64,000 bases of DNA from the NCBI GenBank assembly GCA_030536575.1, contig JAUNPS010000016.1, forward strand, positions 1-64,000, read 5' to 3'. This DNA is from Eubacteriales bacterium. Its GTDB lineage: Bacteria; Bacillota; Clostridia; Lachnospirales; Lachnospiraceae. Made by a program: the position numbers and the translations under genes. Shown piece by piece: positions 32,842 to 42,223 of the stretch; position 1 is the stretch's first letter, and each line of letters starts with the position of its first letter. The notes under the pieces were generated by a model. It ran no database searches and was not told the DNA's origin. It saw only the letters and a program-made list of their open reading frames with translations.

Positions 32842-33741
32842 ATGGCATCTGCAGTAAAGAGAAAGACTTCATCCGGAAAGGTACAGCGCTATAACCGCAC
32901 CGGATATAAGTTTATTTCCCCGGCGGTCATTATGATGGCTGCACTGATCGTCTACCCCATGCTCTATGGAGTCTACTTAAGCTTTTATAACACAAACCTG
33001 GTAAATAAATGGAAATTTGTAGGGCTGAAATATTATATCCAGGCATTTACCCAGTCCGAATTTTACAATTCGGTGTTCTTAACCTTCCTGTTTATGATTC
33101 TGGTGGTGGCCGGACATTTTATCGTCGGTTTTATCCTGGCTTCCATCCTGAATAAAGAATTTTTCGGCCGTACCCTGTTTCGGGTGATCTTCATGCTTCC
33201 CTGGCTGTTCCCGGAAACGGTAATCGCCCTTCTGTTCACCTGGATTCTGAATCCGATGTACGGTATTTTCAACAGCATTTTAAAATCCCTGGGAATTATT
33301 TCCTCGAACATTTCCTGGCTGGGCTCGGCAAATCTGGCCTTCCCGGCGGTGGTCGTGGTTTGTATCTGGAAAGGGTATCCCATGGTAATGACCATGATCC
33401 TGTCCGGCCTGCAGGGCATTTCCAGCGATCTCTACGAAGCGGCCAGAATCGACGGCGCGAACAAATGGCAGCAGTTTCTGCACGTGACCCTGCCGGGGCT
33501 GAAACCCGTAATGACGACCACGATCATTCTGGACAGCGTCTGGTGGTTCAAGCAGTACACCCTGGTCTACACGATGACCGGAGGCGGCCCAGGCACGGCG
33601 ACGAACCTGATCAGCCTGAATATCTACGGAACGGCATTTAATGACCTGCGATTCGGTAAGGCCGCCGCATGGGGAATTATCGTATTCGTCATCTGCTATT
33701 TGATCAGCAAAGTATATAGGGTGGTGTTAAGAGATGACTAA
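32842..33741 (+). CDS. ABC sugar transporter permease (MalF type)
   Basis: A 299-residue inner-membrane permease with six hydrophobic segments. The EAA loop, YEAARIDGANKWQQFLHVTL, contacts the ATPase. AGGAGAGG lies before the start. The stop overlaps the start of the partner permease by 8 bp. No ATPase gene occurs in the operon, so a shared MsmK/UgpC-like subunit encoded elsewhere must drive it. Confidence 0.93.
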   Translation: MASAVKRKTSSGKVQRYNRTGYKFISPAVIMMAALIVYPMLYGVYLSFYNTNLVNKWKFVGLKYYIQAFTQSEFYNSVFLTFLFMILVVAGHFIVGFILASILNKEFFGRTLFRVIFMLPWLFPETVIALLFTWILNPMYGIFNSILKSLGIISSNISWLGSANLAFPAVVVVCIWKGYPMVMTMILSGLQGISSDLYEAARIDGANKWQQFLHVTLPGLKPVMTTTIILDSVWWFKQYTLVYTMTGGGPGTATNLISLNIYGTAFNDLRFGKAAAWGIIVFVICYLISKVYRVVLRDD

Positions 33742-34591
33742 GAGTATTCTGAAAACGAAAAAAAGCAGAAAAATTACGGGAAGTATCCTGCGCTACGTGT
33801 TTTTGTGCCTGATGGCGTCGCTGATCCTGGTTCCGGTGCTCTGGATGATTTCTACGGCTTTCAAAACTGAGGCGGAAACCTATTCCCCGACTCCGATCTG
33901 GATTCCCACCGAAATTTCCCTGGATTCCTTCAAAAAGTTCTGGGGCATCTACAATTTCGGCCAGATGACCTTAAACAGCCTTGTGACCTGTTTAGGCTCC
34001 ATGATCATCTGTACGGCGTTCTCCTGCCTGGCAGGCTACGGCGTAACCCGTTTTGAATTCAAAGGAAAGAAAACCTTCATGGGATTCCTGTTGGTCACGC
34101 AGATGTTCCCAAGCGTTATGCTGGTGGTGCCCTTCTACTCTGTTTTGACGAAGTACCACCTGACCAACTCCCTGCTGGGGCTGGTGATCGTCTACGCGGC
34201 GACCAACATTGCCTTCAGCACCTGGATGATGACCTCGTACTTTAAGTCCATTCCGCTGGAACTGGACGAGGCGGCCCGTGTGGACGGGGCATCCAGCTTC
34301 ACGATCTTCTGGAAAATTATCCTGCCGCTGACCGTTCCCGGCATCGCGGCGGTGGCGATTTTCGTACTGATCAACGGATGGAATGAATACATGTATTCCT
34401 CTGTCCTGATCTCCAAAGATTCCTTGAAAACATTGACCGTAGGAATCGTTTCACTGAACACACAGAACCAGGTGCACTGGAACGATATGATGGCCGCGTC
34501 CACCGTATCCTGTATTCCGCTGATCATCCTGTTCTTATGTTTCCAAAAATATTTTATCGCCGGTATGACAAGCGGCGCGGTCAAGAGCTGA
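33734..34591 (+). CDS. ABC sugar transporter permease (MalG type)
   Basis: A 285-residue permease with the MalG-type features: an N-terminal helix (LRYVFLCLMASLILVPVLWM), the extracellular loop, and the EAA loop LDEAARVDGASSFTIFWKII. It pairs with the preceding MalF-type protein. It is followed 20 bp later by the dehydratase gene, so transporter and enzymes form one operon. Confidence 0.93.
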   Translation: MTKSILKTKKSRKITGSILRYVFLCLMASLILVPVLWMISTAFKTEAETYSPTPIWIPTEISLDSFKKFWGIYNFGQMTLNSLVTCLGSMIICTAFSCLAGYGVTRFEFKGKKTFMGFLLVTQMFPSVMLVVPFYSVLTKYHLTNSLLGLVIVYAATNIAFSTWMMTSYFKSIPLELDEAARVDGASSFTIFWKIILPLTVPGIAAVAIFVLINGWNEYMYSSVLISKDSLKTLTVGIVSLNTQNQVHWNDMMAASTVSCIPLIILFLCFQKYFIAGMTSGAVKS

Positions 34592-34611
34592 CCGAAGGGA
34601 GGAAAAACAAA

Positions 34612-35826
34612 ATGAAATCCATTACAATCCGCGACATCAAAGTATTTGTGACGGCTCCCCACGGAAATAACCTGGTAGTCGTAAAAGTAGAAACTTCGGA
34701 ACCGGAGTTATACGGTGTGGGATGCGCTACCTTTACCTGGCGCTATAAGGCAGTTGTTACCGCCATTGAAGAGTATCTGCGCCCAATGTTACTGGGACGT
34801 TCCGTCCACGACATTGAGGATATCTGGCAGTCCATGATGGGCAGCTCCTACTGGCGGAACGGCCCGGTGCTGAACAATGCCCTTTCCGGCGTGGACGAGG
34901 CTCTCTGGGACATTAAAGGAAAACTGGCCGGTATGCCGCTTTACGACCTGTTCGGCGGAAAATGCCGGGAGGGAATCGCCGTTTACCGCCATGCGGACGG
35001 GAACTGCATCGAGGAAGTGGAAGAGAAGATCCAGGCTTTCATGGAAGAGGGCTACCGCTATATTCGCTGCCACATGGGAACTTATGGCGGAAATTTCGAC
35101 GGCTCGATCCAGAAAATGGTTCATCCGGACAATGCGCCCGCAGGCGCTTATTTCCAGAGCCGGGTCTACATGCAGAGCGTCGTGAAGCTTTTCGACCGGA
35201 TTCGGACGGATATCGGCTGGAACCTGGAAATCATGCATGATATTCACGAGCGTCTGTCCCTGGCGGACACGCTAAGCTTCGTGAAAGAATTGGAGCAGTT
35301 TAAGCCGTTCTTCATCGAGGATGCGCTTGCGCCGGATCAGGTAAATTATTTCGAGGTCATCCGGAACCAGACGACCGTTCCGCTGGCCATGGGCGAACTC
35401 TTCACCCATCCGCTGGAATGGCGCACCATTGTCCAGAATCAGTGGATTGACTTTATCCGCTGCCATTTAAGCGATATCGGCGGACTGACCCCGGCGAGAA
35501 AGCTGGCGGCATTCTGCGAGATGTACCAGGTGCGCACCGCATGGCACGGGCCCAACGACCTGTCGCCGATCGGCATGGCGGCGCAGATGCATCTGGATCT
35601 GAACAGCCCGAATTTCGGCATTCAGGAGTTTGCGGGCTTCAATGAGGCCGAGGAAGAGGTCTTCCCAGGCTGCCCGACCGTCCGCAACGGTTATGCGTAC
35701 CTGAATGACAAGCCGGGAATCGGTGTGGATTTCGACGAAAAAGCGGCGGCGAAGTATCCGGCCATCGACATGGATTTTAGCTGGCTGTTCAGCCGTCTGG
35801 AAGATGGAACGGCGGTAAGGCCGTAG
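34612..35826 (+). CDS. ManD/RspA-type sugar acid dehydratase (enolase superfamily)
   Basis: A 404-residue enzyme expected to dehydrate an aldonic acid to a 2-keto-3-deoxy acid. It has the ManD signatures: VDEALWDIKGKLAGMPLYDL, VYRHADG, NLEIMHDIHERL (first metal Asp and catalytic His), FFIEDAL, MGELFTHP and TAWHGPNDLSPIG. The family includes D-mannonate and D-gluconate dehydratases, some very slow. ATG 34612 follows GGGAGG; a longer frame from 34537 would overlap the permease gene. The neighbours suggest an amino-sugar or acylated acid as the operon's substrate. Confidence 0.9.
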   Translation: MKSITIRDIKVFVTAPHGNNLVVVKVETSEPELYGVGCATFTWRYKAVVTAIEEYLRPMLLGRSVHDIEDIWQSMMGSSYWRNGPVLNNALSGVDEALWDIKGKLAGMPLYDLFGGKCREGIAVYRHADGNCIEEVEEKIQAFMEEGYRYIRCHMGTYGGNFDGSIQKMVHPDNAPAGAYFQSRVYMQSVVKLFDRIRTDIGWNLEIMHDIHERLSLADTLSFVKELEQFKPFFIEDALAPDQVNYFEVIRNQTTVPLAMGELFTHPLEWRTIVQNQWIDFIRCHLSDIGGLTPARKLAAFCEMYQVRTAWHGPNDLSPIGMAAQMHLDLNSPNFGIQEFAGFNEAEEEVFPGCPTVRNGYAYLNDKPGIGVDFDEKAAAKYPAIDMDFSWLFSRLEDGTAVRP

Positions 35827-35841
35827 AAAGGGGAAATGACG

Positions 35842-36306
35842 ATGACGATTGAAGAAAAACTGGAACAGATGGGACTTTCCCTGCCGCCGGCTCCGGCGAA
35901 GGGCGGCGTGTATGCCAGCGTGAAGCCGTTGGGGCAGAACCTTTACTATATTTCCGGCTGCGGCGCCTACATCGACGGGGAAGGCCCTGCCGGGAAACTC
36001 GGAAAAGACCTGACCATCGAGGAAGGGCAGGAAGCCGCGAAACGGACGATCCTGAACTATCTTTCCGTGATCAAAGCGCATATCGGCAGCCTGGACAAGG
36101 TGAAATCCTTTGTGAAAGTGCTGGTGTTTGTGGCCTGTGAACCGGATTTCTATGAGCAGCCCCAGGTGGCGAACGGAGCGACACAGCTTCTGGTGGATCT
36201 GTTCGGGGAAGAGATCGGCGCGCCGTCCCGTTCGGCGATCGGAGCCATTGCATTGCCCGGAAATACGCCGGTGGAGATCGAAGGCATCGTAGAGATGGAA
36301 GCGTAA
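35842..36306 (+). CDS. RidA/YjgF-like protein
   Basis: A 154-residue protein of the longer YjgF/chorismate-mutase-like group (about 150 residues, starting LEQMGLSLPPAPAKGGVYAS). Classic RidA hydrolyses reactive enamine/imine intermediates made by PLP ammonia-lyases. Here it shares an operon with a SelA/DgaE-like PLP enzyme, which would fit that role. The residues AIGAIALPGNTPVEIEGIVEM form the conserved end. ATG 35842 is better spaced from AAAGGGG than ATG 35836. Confidence 0.88.
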   Translation: MTIEEKLEQMGLSLPPAPAKGGVYASVKPLGQNLYYISGCGAYIDGEGPAGKLGKDLTIEEGQEAAKRTILNYLSVIKAHIGSLDKVKSFVKVLVFVACEPDFYEQPQVANGATQLLVDLFGEEIGAPSRSAIGAIALPGNTPVEIEGIVEMEA

Positions 36307-36325
36307 AAACGAAGGAGGGAGTCAA

Positions 36326-37921
36326 ATGGATTTGCTGATTCAGGGCGGGCTGATCGTGGATGGAAGCGGGGAGAAGCCTTTTTACGGGGACGTTGCGGTG
36401 GAGCGTGACCGCATCGTGGCCGTGGGGCAAAACCTGGACGCTTCGCAGGCCAGAAGGGTTGTGGATGCCAGGGGGCTTACGGTGACGCCGGGCCTGATCG
36501 ACGGCCATACCCATTCGGAACTGAGCCTTTTGAAGAACCGGCAGCATCCGAACGCGGTGTACCAGGGGATTTCCACGGTGGTGACCGGTCAGTGCGGGCT
36601 GGGCTTTGCGCCGATGCGGCCGGAACAGATGGAGGACTCGATCCGGATCAATTCCGGGATTTTCGGGGATTACCGCCATTACCTGAAACCCTGGCGCACG
36701 TTCGGGGAATTTCTGGAGCAGTTGGACGGTTCGGCGGTCAATGTGGCGGCGAACGTTTCCCACAATGCGGTGCGCCAGATGGTGTGCGGTTTCAAGGATA
36801 AGGAGATGGATGCGCGTGAGTTGGAGGAGGCCAGGCAGGTAGTTGCCCAGGCTATGGAGGAAGGCGCGGTAGGGCTGTCTGTCGGGCTTTCCTACTATCC
36901 GGGCGGTTACAGTAATACGGAGGAACTCGTGGAGCTGTGCAAAGCCGTAAAAGAATATGACGGCCTGTTTTGTGTCCACCAGCGTCTGAATGACGGGCAG
37001 GTGCCGCTCTCTCCGGTGGAGGAGAGCGCGGAGGTCGTCCGCAGAACGGGCGTGCGGCTGAATATGCTGCATTACCGCACTGGCGGAACGGAGGATATTC
37101 AGACATTGTTCGCGCCTTTTGAGGAGCTGGAAAAGGCCGGGGCGGAGATTTCTTATGAATATTATCCGTATCTGGTGGGCGCGGGGCTTTTGCTGGCGCT
37201 GGTGCCCGGCTGGGCCCAGGAGGGCAGCGCGGATGAGATCCTGGGGCGGCTGACGTCTAAGGAGCTGCGGGCGCGCCTGGTAAAGGAAATGGATGAGCGG
37301 CATCCGTATTTCTTCGGGGAAGGGCAGACGGCCAGGATCATCCTGACGAAAGACCCGTACAGCGCTTACCTTGGGAAGACGGTGGATGAGGTTGCGGCGG
37401 AGCATGGCGAGAGCTTTTCCGAGGCGGTGATCCGGATTTTGGTGGACAATGAACTGGAGGCCGGGTTTGCCGGGATTGAGAACCAGACGCCGGAGCTGAA
37501 GGAAAAATTGTACGAAGACCAGTACCGCCTGTTCCTGGATGAGCGCTATACCATTGGGAGTGATACGATTCCGGCAGGGGTGCTCTGCCATCCGCGGGCG
37601 TTCGGCTCTTTTTCCAGAATCATTGCAATGATGCGCAGACGGGGAGTTCCCGTGGAATTTATCATCAAAAAGCTGACTTCTATGCCGGCGAAGCTGTACC
37701 ATCTGGAGGGACGGGGGCTTCTGCGGCCTGGGATGTATGCGGATATCTGCCTGATGGATTATGAGAAGGTGGAGGATCAGGCGACGTTTGAACATTCGAG
37801 AAGACGGCCGGAGGGGATGCATTCACTGTATGTGAATGGGCTTCCGGCGATGGAGGACGGCACATTGACCGGAATTTTGGCAGGAAAGGCGGTTCGGAGA
37901 GGAAATGATGGGCTTTTATGA
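36326..37921 (+). CDS. D-aminoacylase-like amidohydrolase
   Basis: A 531-residue metal-dependent hydrolase of the N-acyl-D-amino-acid deacylase group. It starts MDLLIQGGLIVDGSGEKPFY, the zinc site is in VTPGLIDGHTHSEL, and VVTGQCGLGFAPM is a family feature; the C-terminal β-domain ends with ADICLMDYEKV. It would remove an acyl group from a D-amino acid or amino sugar acid, delivering the free amine to the PLP enzyme encoded next. It overlaps that gene by 14-17 bp. Confidence 0.9.
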   Translation: MDLLIQGGLIVDGSGEKPFYGDVAVERDRIVAVGQNLDASQARRVVDARGLTVTPGLIDGHTHSELSLLKNRQHPNAVYQGISTVVTGQCGLGFAPMRPEQMEDSIRINSGIFGDYRHYLKPWRTFGEFLEQLDGSAVNVAANVSHNAVRQMVCGFKDKEMDARELEEARQVVAQAMEEGAVGLSVGLSYYPGGYSNTEELVELCKAVKEYDGLFCVHQRLNDGQVPLSPVEESAEVVRRTGVRLNMLHYRTGGTEDIQTLFAPFEELEKAGAEISYEYYPYLVGAGLLLALVPGWAQEGSADEILGRLTSKELRARLVKEMDERHPYFFGEGQTARIILTKDPYSAYLGKTVDEVAAEHGESFSEAVIRILVDNELEAGFAGIENQTPELKEKLYEDQYRLFLDERYTIGSDTIPAGVLCHPRAFGSFSRIIAMMRRRGVPVEFIIKKLTSMPAKLYHLEGRGLLRPGMYADICLMDYEKVEDQATFEHSRRRPEGMHSLYVNGLPAMEDGTLTGILAGKAVRRGNDGLL

Positions 37922-39032
37922 AAAACTTGGGATCAAGACGCTGATCAATGCCAGCGAGACGTATACGAACCTGGGCGGTTCCCTGATGGATGCGCGGACG
38001 CTTCAGGCCATGCAGGAAGCCGGGGCCGGATTTGTGGATATCCATGAGCTTTTGGACAAGGTGTGTGAACGGGCGGCCGTGCTCACGAAAAATGAGGCGG
38101 CGTTCGTGACTTCCGGAGCGGCGGGCGGCGTGATTCTGTCCGCGGCAGCGTGCATGTGCGGGCCGGATGAGGCGAAGCTGGGGCTGCTTCCCCATGCGGA
38201 GGAGCTTGCGAAGAATGAGATTCTGCTGTTTGACGGGAAGTTCCGGGAGGAGATCCCATATTGGAGACTGACCGGGCTGACCGGGGCGAAGATCGTGGCG
38301 GTGGAGCCAAGTGTGGAAGCGATGCTGGAAGCGGTAAATGAGCGGACGGCAGCGGTGTTCCTGTTCCCGGCGACGTTGTATGAAGAGGGGATTCCCACCT
38401 GTGAAGAAGTCATTCCGGCGCTGAAGGAGCGGGGCGTGACAGTGGTAGTGGATGCGGCGGCGCAGCTTCCGCCGCGGTCGAATCTCTGGTATTATACGAA
38501 GGAGCTGGGGGCGGATCTGGCAGTGTTCAGCGGCGGGAAGCATATCAAAGGGCCGCAGTCGACCGGTTTGATCGTGGGCCGGAAGGATTTGATTTCGGCC
38601 TGCCGGATGGCCGCCAGCCCGAATCCTTACATTGGGCGTGCGTTTAAGACGGGCAAGGAGGAATTGGCCGGGTTTTTGACGGCGCTGGAGATTTTCGTGG
38701 AGGAGGAGCCGGAGGATGGGTTCCGGAGGCAGGAGCGGATGCTGAAGAGGCTGGAGGAGCTGCTTTTGGAGGAGCCTTCTTTGAAGACGGCGTTTCGGAG
38801 CGAGGGACGGCTTGGGACGTATCAGCCGCTTTTGCTGGTGACGCTGCCGGAGGGGAAGACGGCGGCGGCGTGTAATGCGTTTACCAGGGCTTTGGAGAGG
38901 CCGGTGGATGTGGGAGTTTATGCGCCGGAGTTTCGGATGCCGGAGAATGTGATGTTTTTGAATGCTTATAATTTGAAGGAAGAGGAAGTGGAGAGCGTCG
39001 CGGAGGCGGTGCTGGAATATTTGAGAAGTTAG
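37908..39032 (+). CDS. SelA/DgaE-like PLP-dependent enzyme
   Basis: A 374-residue fold-type I PLP enzyme of the SelA-like group, which contains D-glucosaminate-6-phosphate ammonia-lyase (DgaE). It begins YEKLGIKTLINASETYTNLG and the PLP Lys is in AVFSGGKHIKGPQSTGLIVG. The members are not selenocysteine synthases unless selenium genes are near, and none are here. Elimination of ammonia from a 2-amino acid or amino-sugar acid fits the RidA-like and deacylase neighbours. I chose ATG 37908, 5 bp after GGAGAGG; ATG 37905 is equally possible. A terminator follows. Confidence 0.87.
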   Translation: MGFYEKLGIKTLINASETYTNLGGSLMDARTLQAMQEAGAGFVDIHELLDKVCERAAVLTKNEAAFVTSGAAGGVILSAAACMCGPDEAKLGLLPHAEELAKNEILLFDGKFREEIPYWRLTGLTGAKIVAVEPSVEAMLEAVNERTAAVFLFPATLYEEGIPTCEEVIPALKERGVTVVVDAAAQLPPRSNLWYYTKELGADLAVFSGGKHIKGPQSTGLIVGRKDLISACRMAASPNPYIGRAFKTGKEELAGFLTALEIFVEEEPEDGFRRQERMLKRLEELLLEEPSLKTAFRSEGRLGTYQPLLLVTLPEGKTAAACNAFTRALERPVDVGVYAPEFRMPENVMFLNAYNLKEEEVESVAEAVLEYLRS

Positions 39033-39046
39033 GAAGCAGTTAGTGA

Positions 39047-39086
39047 AACGGGCGGAATGCGTAAGAGGTGTTCCGGCCCGTTTTTT
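39047..39086 (+). terminator. Terminator of the dehydratase/deacylase operon
   Basis: ACGGGCGGAA and TTCCGGCCCGT form the stem, with a TTTTTT tail. Confidence 0.85.
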
Positions 39087-39218
39087 GCGCTTTTTAAACA
39101 AAGCCTGGGCGGTTTCGTTCAGCAAAAACGGGAAAAAGTGGTCTGCCTTCCGCAATGTGATAAGCGGCGACTGTTAGTATTATATCAAGGCGATGCCATG
39201 CACGGACAGCGGGAAGGG

Positions 39219-39284
39219 CAGGCGGCCGGAAGGCTGCCTGTTTGCGTGCAAAGCAAAGCGTCCGGCGTGGAGCCGGATGCTTTG
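39219..39284. other. Two stable intergenic hairpins
   Basis: CAGGCGGCC-GGAA-GGCTGCCTG (39219-39240) has a GNRA-type tetraloop. CAAAGCGTCCGGC with GCCGGATGCTTTG (39254-39284) follows. They lie between convergent genes. No gene is seen in 39087-39312. Confidence 0.5.
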
Positions 39285-39312
39285 TGAAAAGCCGGGCAGA
39301 GAGAAAACGTAC

Positions 39313-39702
39313 CTAATCGTTTGGACTGCGCAGGGCATCCTGCTTTTCTCGGATCAGTTTTGCGAGTTTTTCCAGAACTTCCGGGTCTTCTTCCTCCTGG
39401 ATGAGCTGGGAGACAAGGCCCAGCGTGGAGACCTGATTGGCCCGGATCTGGTTTACCATATATGTATCGCGGGTCACCAGGGCCTCGTAGGAACGGGTCA
39501 GGACGGTACCGCTGTATACGATATCGGAAATTTTGATGTAAGATTTATTCAGCAGCTTTTTGAGCGTTGCCTGAACGGTGTTAATGCTCAGTTCGGAATT
39601 GATCTGGACGATTTCGGACGCGATCAGGGGTTTGTCAGAGTCCCAGAACGTATTCATAATGTCCAGTTCCCGATTACTGAGCGGGTGTTTCGTGCCTGCC
39701 AT
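39313..39702 (-). CDS. BlaI/MecI/CopY-type repressor
   Basis: A 129-residue winged-helix repressor. It starts MAGTKHPLSNRELDIMNTFW and has the recognition part ELSINTVQATLKKLLNKSYI; the C-terminal helices (ANQVSTLGLVSQLIQEEEDP) form the dimer. Members control β-lactamase, copper or stress genes, usually with an adjacent sensor protease, but none is next to it here, so it is an orphan. ATG 39702 follows GGAGGTG; the longer frame upstream has no ribosome site. Confidence 0.85.
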   Translation of the reverse strand: MAGTKHPLSNRELDIMNTFWDSDKPLIASEIVQINSELSINTVQATLKKLLNKSYIKISDIVYSGTVLTRSYEALVTRDTYMVNQIRANQVSTLGLVSQLIQEEEDPEVLEKLAKLIREKQDALRSPND

Positions 39703-39846
39703 AATGTCACCTCCGGGAATTTCGTACCAGTTTATTATATTATGCGGAAGGGGGGACGTCAAGAAAGAAAAAATTTCCAGGCATTTGTATGTTGACAATA
39801 AAAATGAAATTTTTTCGAAAAATTTTTATGTTGATTTTTCTGTGAA

Positions 39847-40049
39847 TGAGAAATACAATATTCCCAAGGAAGCGATACGATGTATCATTATGACGGAAAC
39901 GATATAATGCAAAATTATTAACATATATTATAATGTGATAGATTATAATTGCCCAAAGCCATGATAAAGGGCATCTATATTTAATAACTGCATATTATCC
40001 AAATACCGAACAATGGGAAAATGATTTTAAAACAAGAAAGGGGCGTTGA
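39847..40049 (+). pseudogene. Decayed DUF4258 toxin
   Basis: Two pieces of a DUF4258 protein are seen in different frames. EKYNIPKEAIRCIIMTETI (39847-39907) resembles the middle, and SHDKGHLYLITAYYPNTEQW with a KTRKGR end (39957-40049) is the C-terminus. A stop and a frame change separate them, and the N-terminus is missing. Intact DUF4258 genes normally precede a YgiT-type zinc-finger gene, exactly as here. The region is strongly AT-rich. Confidence 0.6.
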
Positions 40050-40051
40050 TT

Positions 40052-40279
40052 ATGCTGTGTATGGAGTGCGGAGGAACCGCAGAAAAGGGATATACAACAG
40101 ATGTCACCGATTTGGAGAATTGCCTTGTAATTATCCGTAATGTGCCTTGTTATAAATGCCTGGAATGTAACGAGGTGATCTATACTGCCGATGTTGTTCA
40201 ACGGTTAGAAAAGATTGTTGAAATGGCTAAAAAATTTATGCAGGAAGTTTCAATTATCGACTATGCAAAAGTAGCATAA
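40052..40279 (+). CDS. YgiT-type zinc-finger antitoxin-like protein
   Basis: A 75-residue protein with two Cys pairs, LCMECGG and CYKCLECNEVIY, and a helical end (VQRLEKIVEMAKKFMQEVSI). It matches the N-terminal domain of MqsA/YgiT antitoxins, without the DNA-binding part. ATG 40052 follows AAAGGGG by 8 bp; a TTG 6 bp upstream is less likely. Its toxin partner just upstream is broken, so it is probably an orphan left from a toxin-antitoxin module. Confidence 0.85.
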   Translation: MLCMECGGTAEKGYTTDVTDLENCLVIIRNVPCYKCLECNEVIYTADVVQRLEKIVEMAKKFMQEVSIIDYAKVA

Positions 40280-40652
40280 ATAGGATTGACAGGAAAGACG
40301 TCAGAAATGGCGGAGGCAGATAGGCCAAACAAAGTGCCTATTTGGGACAGGAATTACTTTCGAAGTTTAATGTAGACTTTTGAACCTTTTTATAGTATTA
40401 TATAGAACTGATGAACTATAATGCCAAAAGTGGATAGCGGCTATGTAATTTCAGAACGAGCACGGAATATGTGAAAACGCGGGCATAGAACGGTTTCGAG
40501 GCACGCTTTAAGGATATTGAAGCTGGGAAGAAATGTCAGCGATAGAAGAGTTCTTGAACGTGGTGTAGTTATTGATGCAGTAAAAATTCAAACGAGTTTA
40601 ATAGATGCTCAAGACTGCGTAAAATCAAGCGTTTTTGAAGGAGGATAAAATT
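40280..40652 (+). other. Gene-free stretch before purE
   Basis: About 370 bp with no supported gene. A TATAAT occurs at 40417-40422, without a good -35. No purine riboswitch core, PurR box or terminator was recognised. The purE ribosome site GAAGGAGG is at 40637-40644. Confidence 0.5.
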
Positions 40653-41162
40653 ATGACCAAAGTAGGAATTGTAATGGGCAGCGACTCAGACATGCCCGTT
40701 ATGGCAAAAGCAGCAGATATCCTGGAAAAACTGGGTGTCGAATACGAGATGACCATCATCTCCGCCCACCGCGAGCCGGACGTATTTTTCGAATATGCAA
40801 AGTCCGCCGAATCCAAAGGCTGGAAAGTGATCATCGCCGGCGCCGGCATGGCGGCCCACCTGCCGGGCATGTGCGCAGCGATCTTCCCGATGCCGGTCAT
40901 CGGGGTTCCCATGCACACCACCTCCCTGGGCGGCCGGGATTCCCTTTACTCGATCGTACAGATGCCCTCCGGCATTCCGGTAGCCACCGTAGCGATTAAC
41001 GGCGGCGCGAACGCAGGCCTTCTGGCGGCGAAGATCCTGGCTACGTCCGATCCGGAGCTGTTAGAGCGCCTGAAAGCCTACTCCGCAGACTTAAAGAGCC
41101 AGGTAGAGGCCAAGGCGGAGCGTCTGGCAGAAGTTGGTTATAAAGAATACATGAAAAAATAA
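40653..41162 (+). CDS. purE: N5-carboxyaminoimidazole ribonucleotide mutase
   Basis: A 169-residue class I PurE, which moves the carboxyl group of N5-CAIR to make CAIR in purine synthesis. It has [37 protein letters not shown] and [21 protein letters not shown] 40653 follows GAAGGAGG. It opens a partial purine operon (purE, purM, purN, purD); the other steps are outside the window. Confidence 0.96.
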   Translation: MTKVGIVMGSDSDMPVMAKAADILEKLGVEYEMTIISAHREPDVFFEYAKSAESKGWKVIIAGAGMAAHLPGMCAAIFPMPVIGVPMHTTSLGGRDSLYSIVQMPSGIPVATVAINGGANAGLLAAKILATSDPELLERLKAYSADLKSQVEAKAERLAEVGYKEYMKK

Positions 41163-41197
41163 CAGGAAGAGAAAAACACTCGATTAGGAGGAGAGTC

Positions 41198-42223
41198 ATG
41201 GATTACAAAAAAGCAGGCGTAGATATCGAAGCAGGCTATCAATCAGTCGAACTTATGAAAGAACACATCAAAAAGACCATGCGGCCGGAAGTACTGACCA
41301 ATATCGGCGGTTTCTCCGGAGCCTTTTCCATGGAAAGCTTCAAAAACATGGAGCACCCCACCCTGGTATCCGGCACCGACGGCGTCGGCACGAAACTGAA
41401 GCTTGCCTTCATCCTGGACAAGCATGATACCGTCGGCATCGACTGCGTCGCCATGTGTGTGAACGACATTGCATGCGCCGGAGGCGAGCCCCTGTTCTTC
41501 CTGGACTATATCGCATGCGGAAAGAACTATCCGGAAAAGATCGCCACCATCGTAAGCGGCGTAGCGGAAGGCTGCGTGCAGTCCAGTGCGGCCTTAATCG
41601 GCGGGGAAACCGCGGAAATGCCCGGCTTCTACCCGGAAGACGAATACGACCTGGCCGGTTTCGCCGTAGGCGTCGTCGATGAAAAAGACCTGATCACCGG
41701 AAAAGACATCAAACCGGGCGATACCCTGATCGGAATCGCTTCTTCCGGCGTTCACAGCAATGGGTTCTCCCTGGTAAGAAAAGTCTTCCAGATGGACAAA
41801 GAAACCCTGAACACCTACCACGAAGAACTCGGCAAAACCCTTGGGGAAGCCCTGCTGGCTCCCACGAAGATTTATGTGAAGACGATGCGCTCGATCAAAG
41901 AAGCAGGCGTGCGCGTGAAAGGCTGCAGCCACATCACCGGCGGCGGCTTCTACGAGAACGTTCCCCGTATGCTCCCGGAAGGCGTAACCGCCGTCATTAA
42001 AAAAGACAGCTACGAAGTTCCGGCCATCTTCAAAATGCTTGCAAGGGAAGGCCAGATCGAAGAAAAAATGATGTATAACACCTACAATATGGGAATCGGC
42101 CTGGTCATCGCCGTAGATCCGGCAGACGCGGACAAAGCCATGGAAGCAGTTAAAGCCGCCGGCGAAACGCCCTACGTCATCGGCCAGATCGAAGCCGGAG
42201 AAAAAGGAGTTACCTTATGTTAA
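41198..42223 (+). CDS. purM: Phosphoribosylformylglycinamidine cyclo-ligase
   Basis: A 341-residue AIR synthetase. ATP-site motifs are [16 protein letters not shown] and [20 protein letters not shown], and [18 protein letters not shown] is the second conserved block. It starts 35 bp after purE with TAGGAGG and its stop overlaps purN by 7 bp. Confidence 0.96.
   Translation: MDYKKAGVDIEAGYQSVELMKEHIKKTMRPEVLTNIGGFSGAFSMESFKNMEHPTLVSGTDGVGTKLKLAFILDKHDTVGIDCVAMCVNDIACAGGEPLFFLDYIACGKNYPEKIATIVSGVAEGCVQSSAALIGGETAEMPGFYPEDEYDLAGFAVGVVDEKDLITGKDIKPGDTLIGIASSGVHSNGFSLVRKVFQMDKETLNTYHEELGKTLGEALLAPTKIYVKTMRSIKEAGVRVKGCSHITGGGFYENVPRMLPEGVTAVIKKDSYEVPAIFKMLAREGQIEEKMMYNTYNMGIGLVIAVDPADADKAMEAVKAAGETPYVIGQIEAGEKGVTLC

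Noticed and set aside
40280..40652. Purine riboswitch before purE
   Set aside because: The conserved three-way junction loops and terminator were not found in this stretch.
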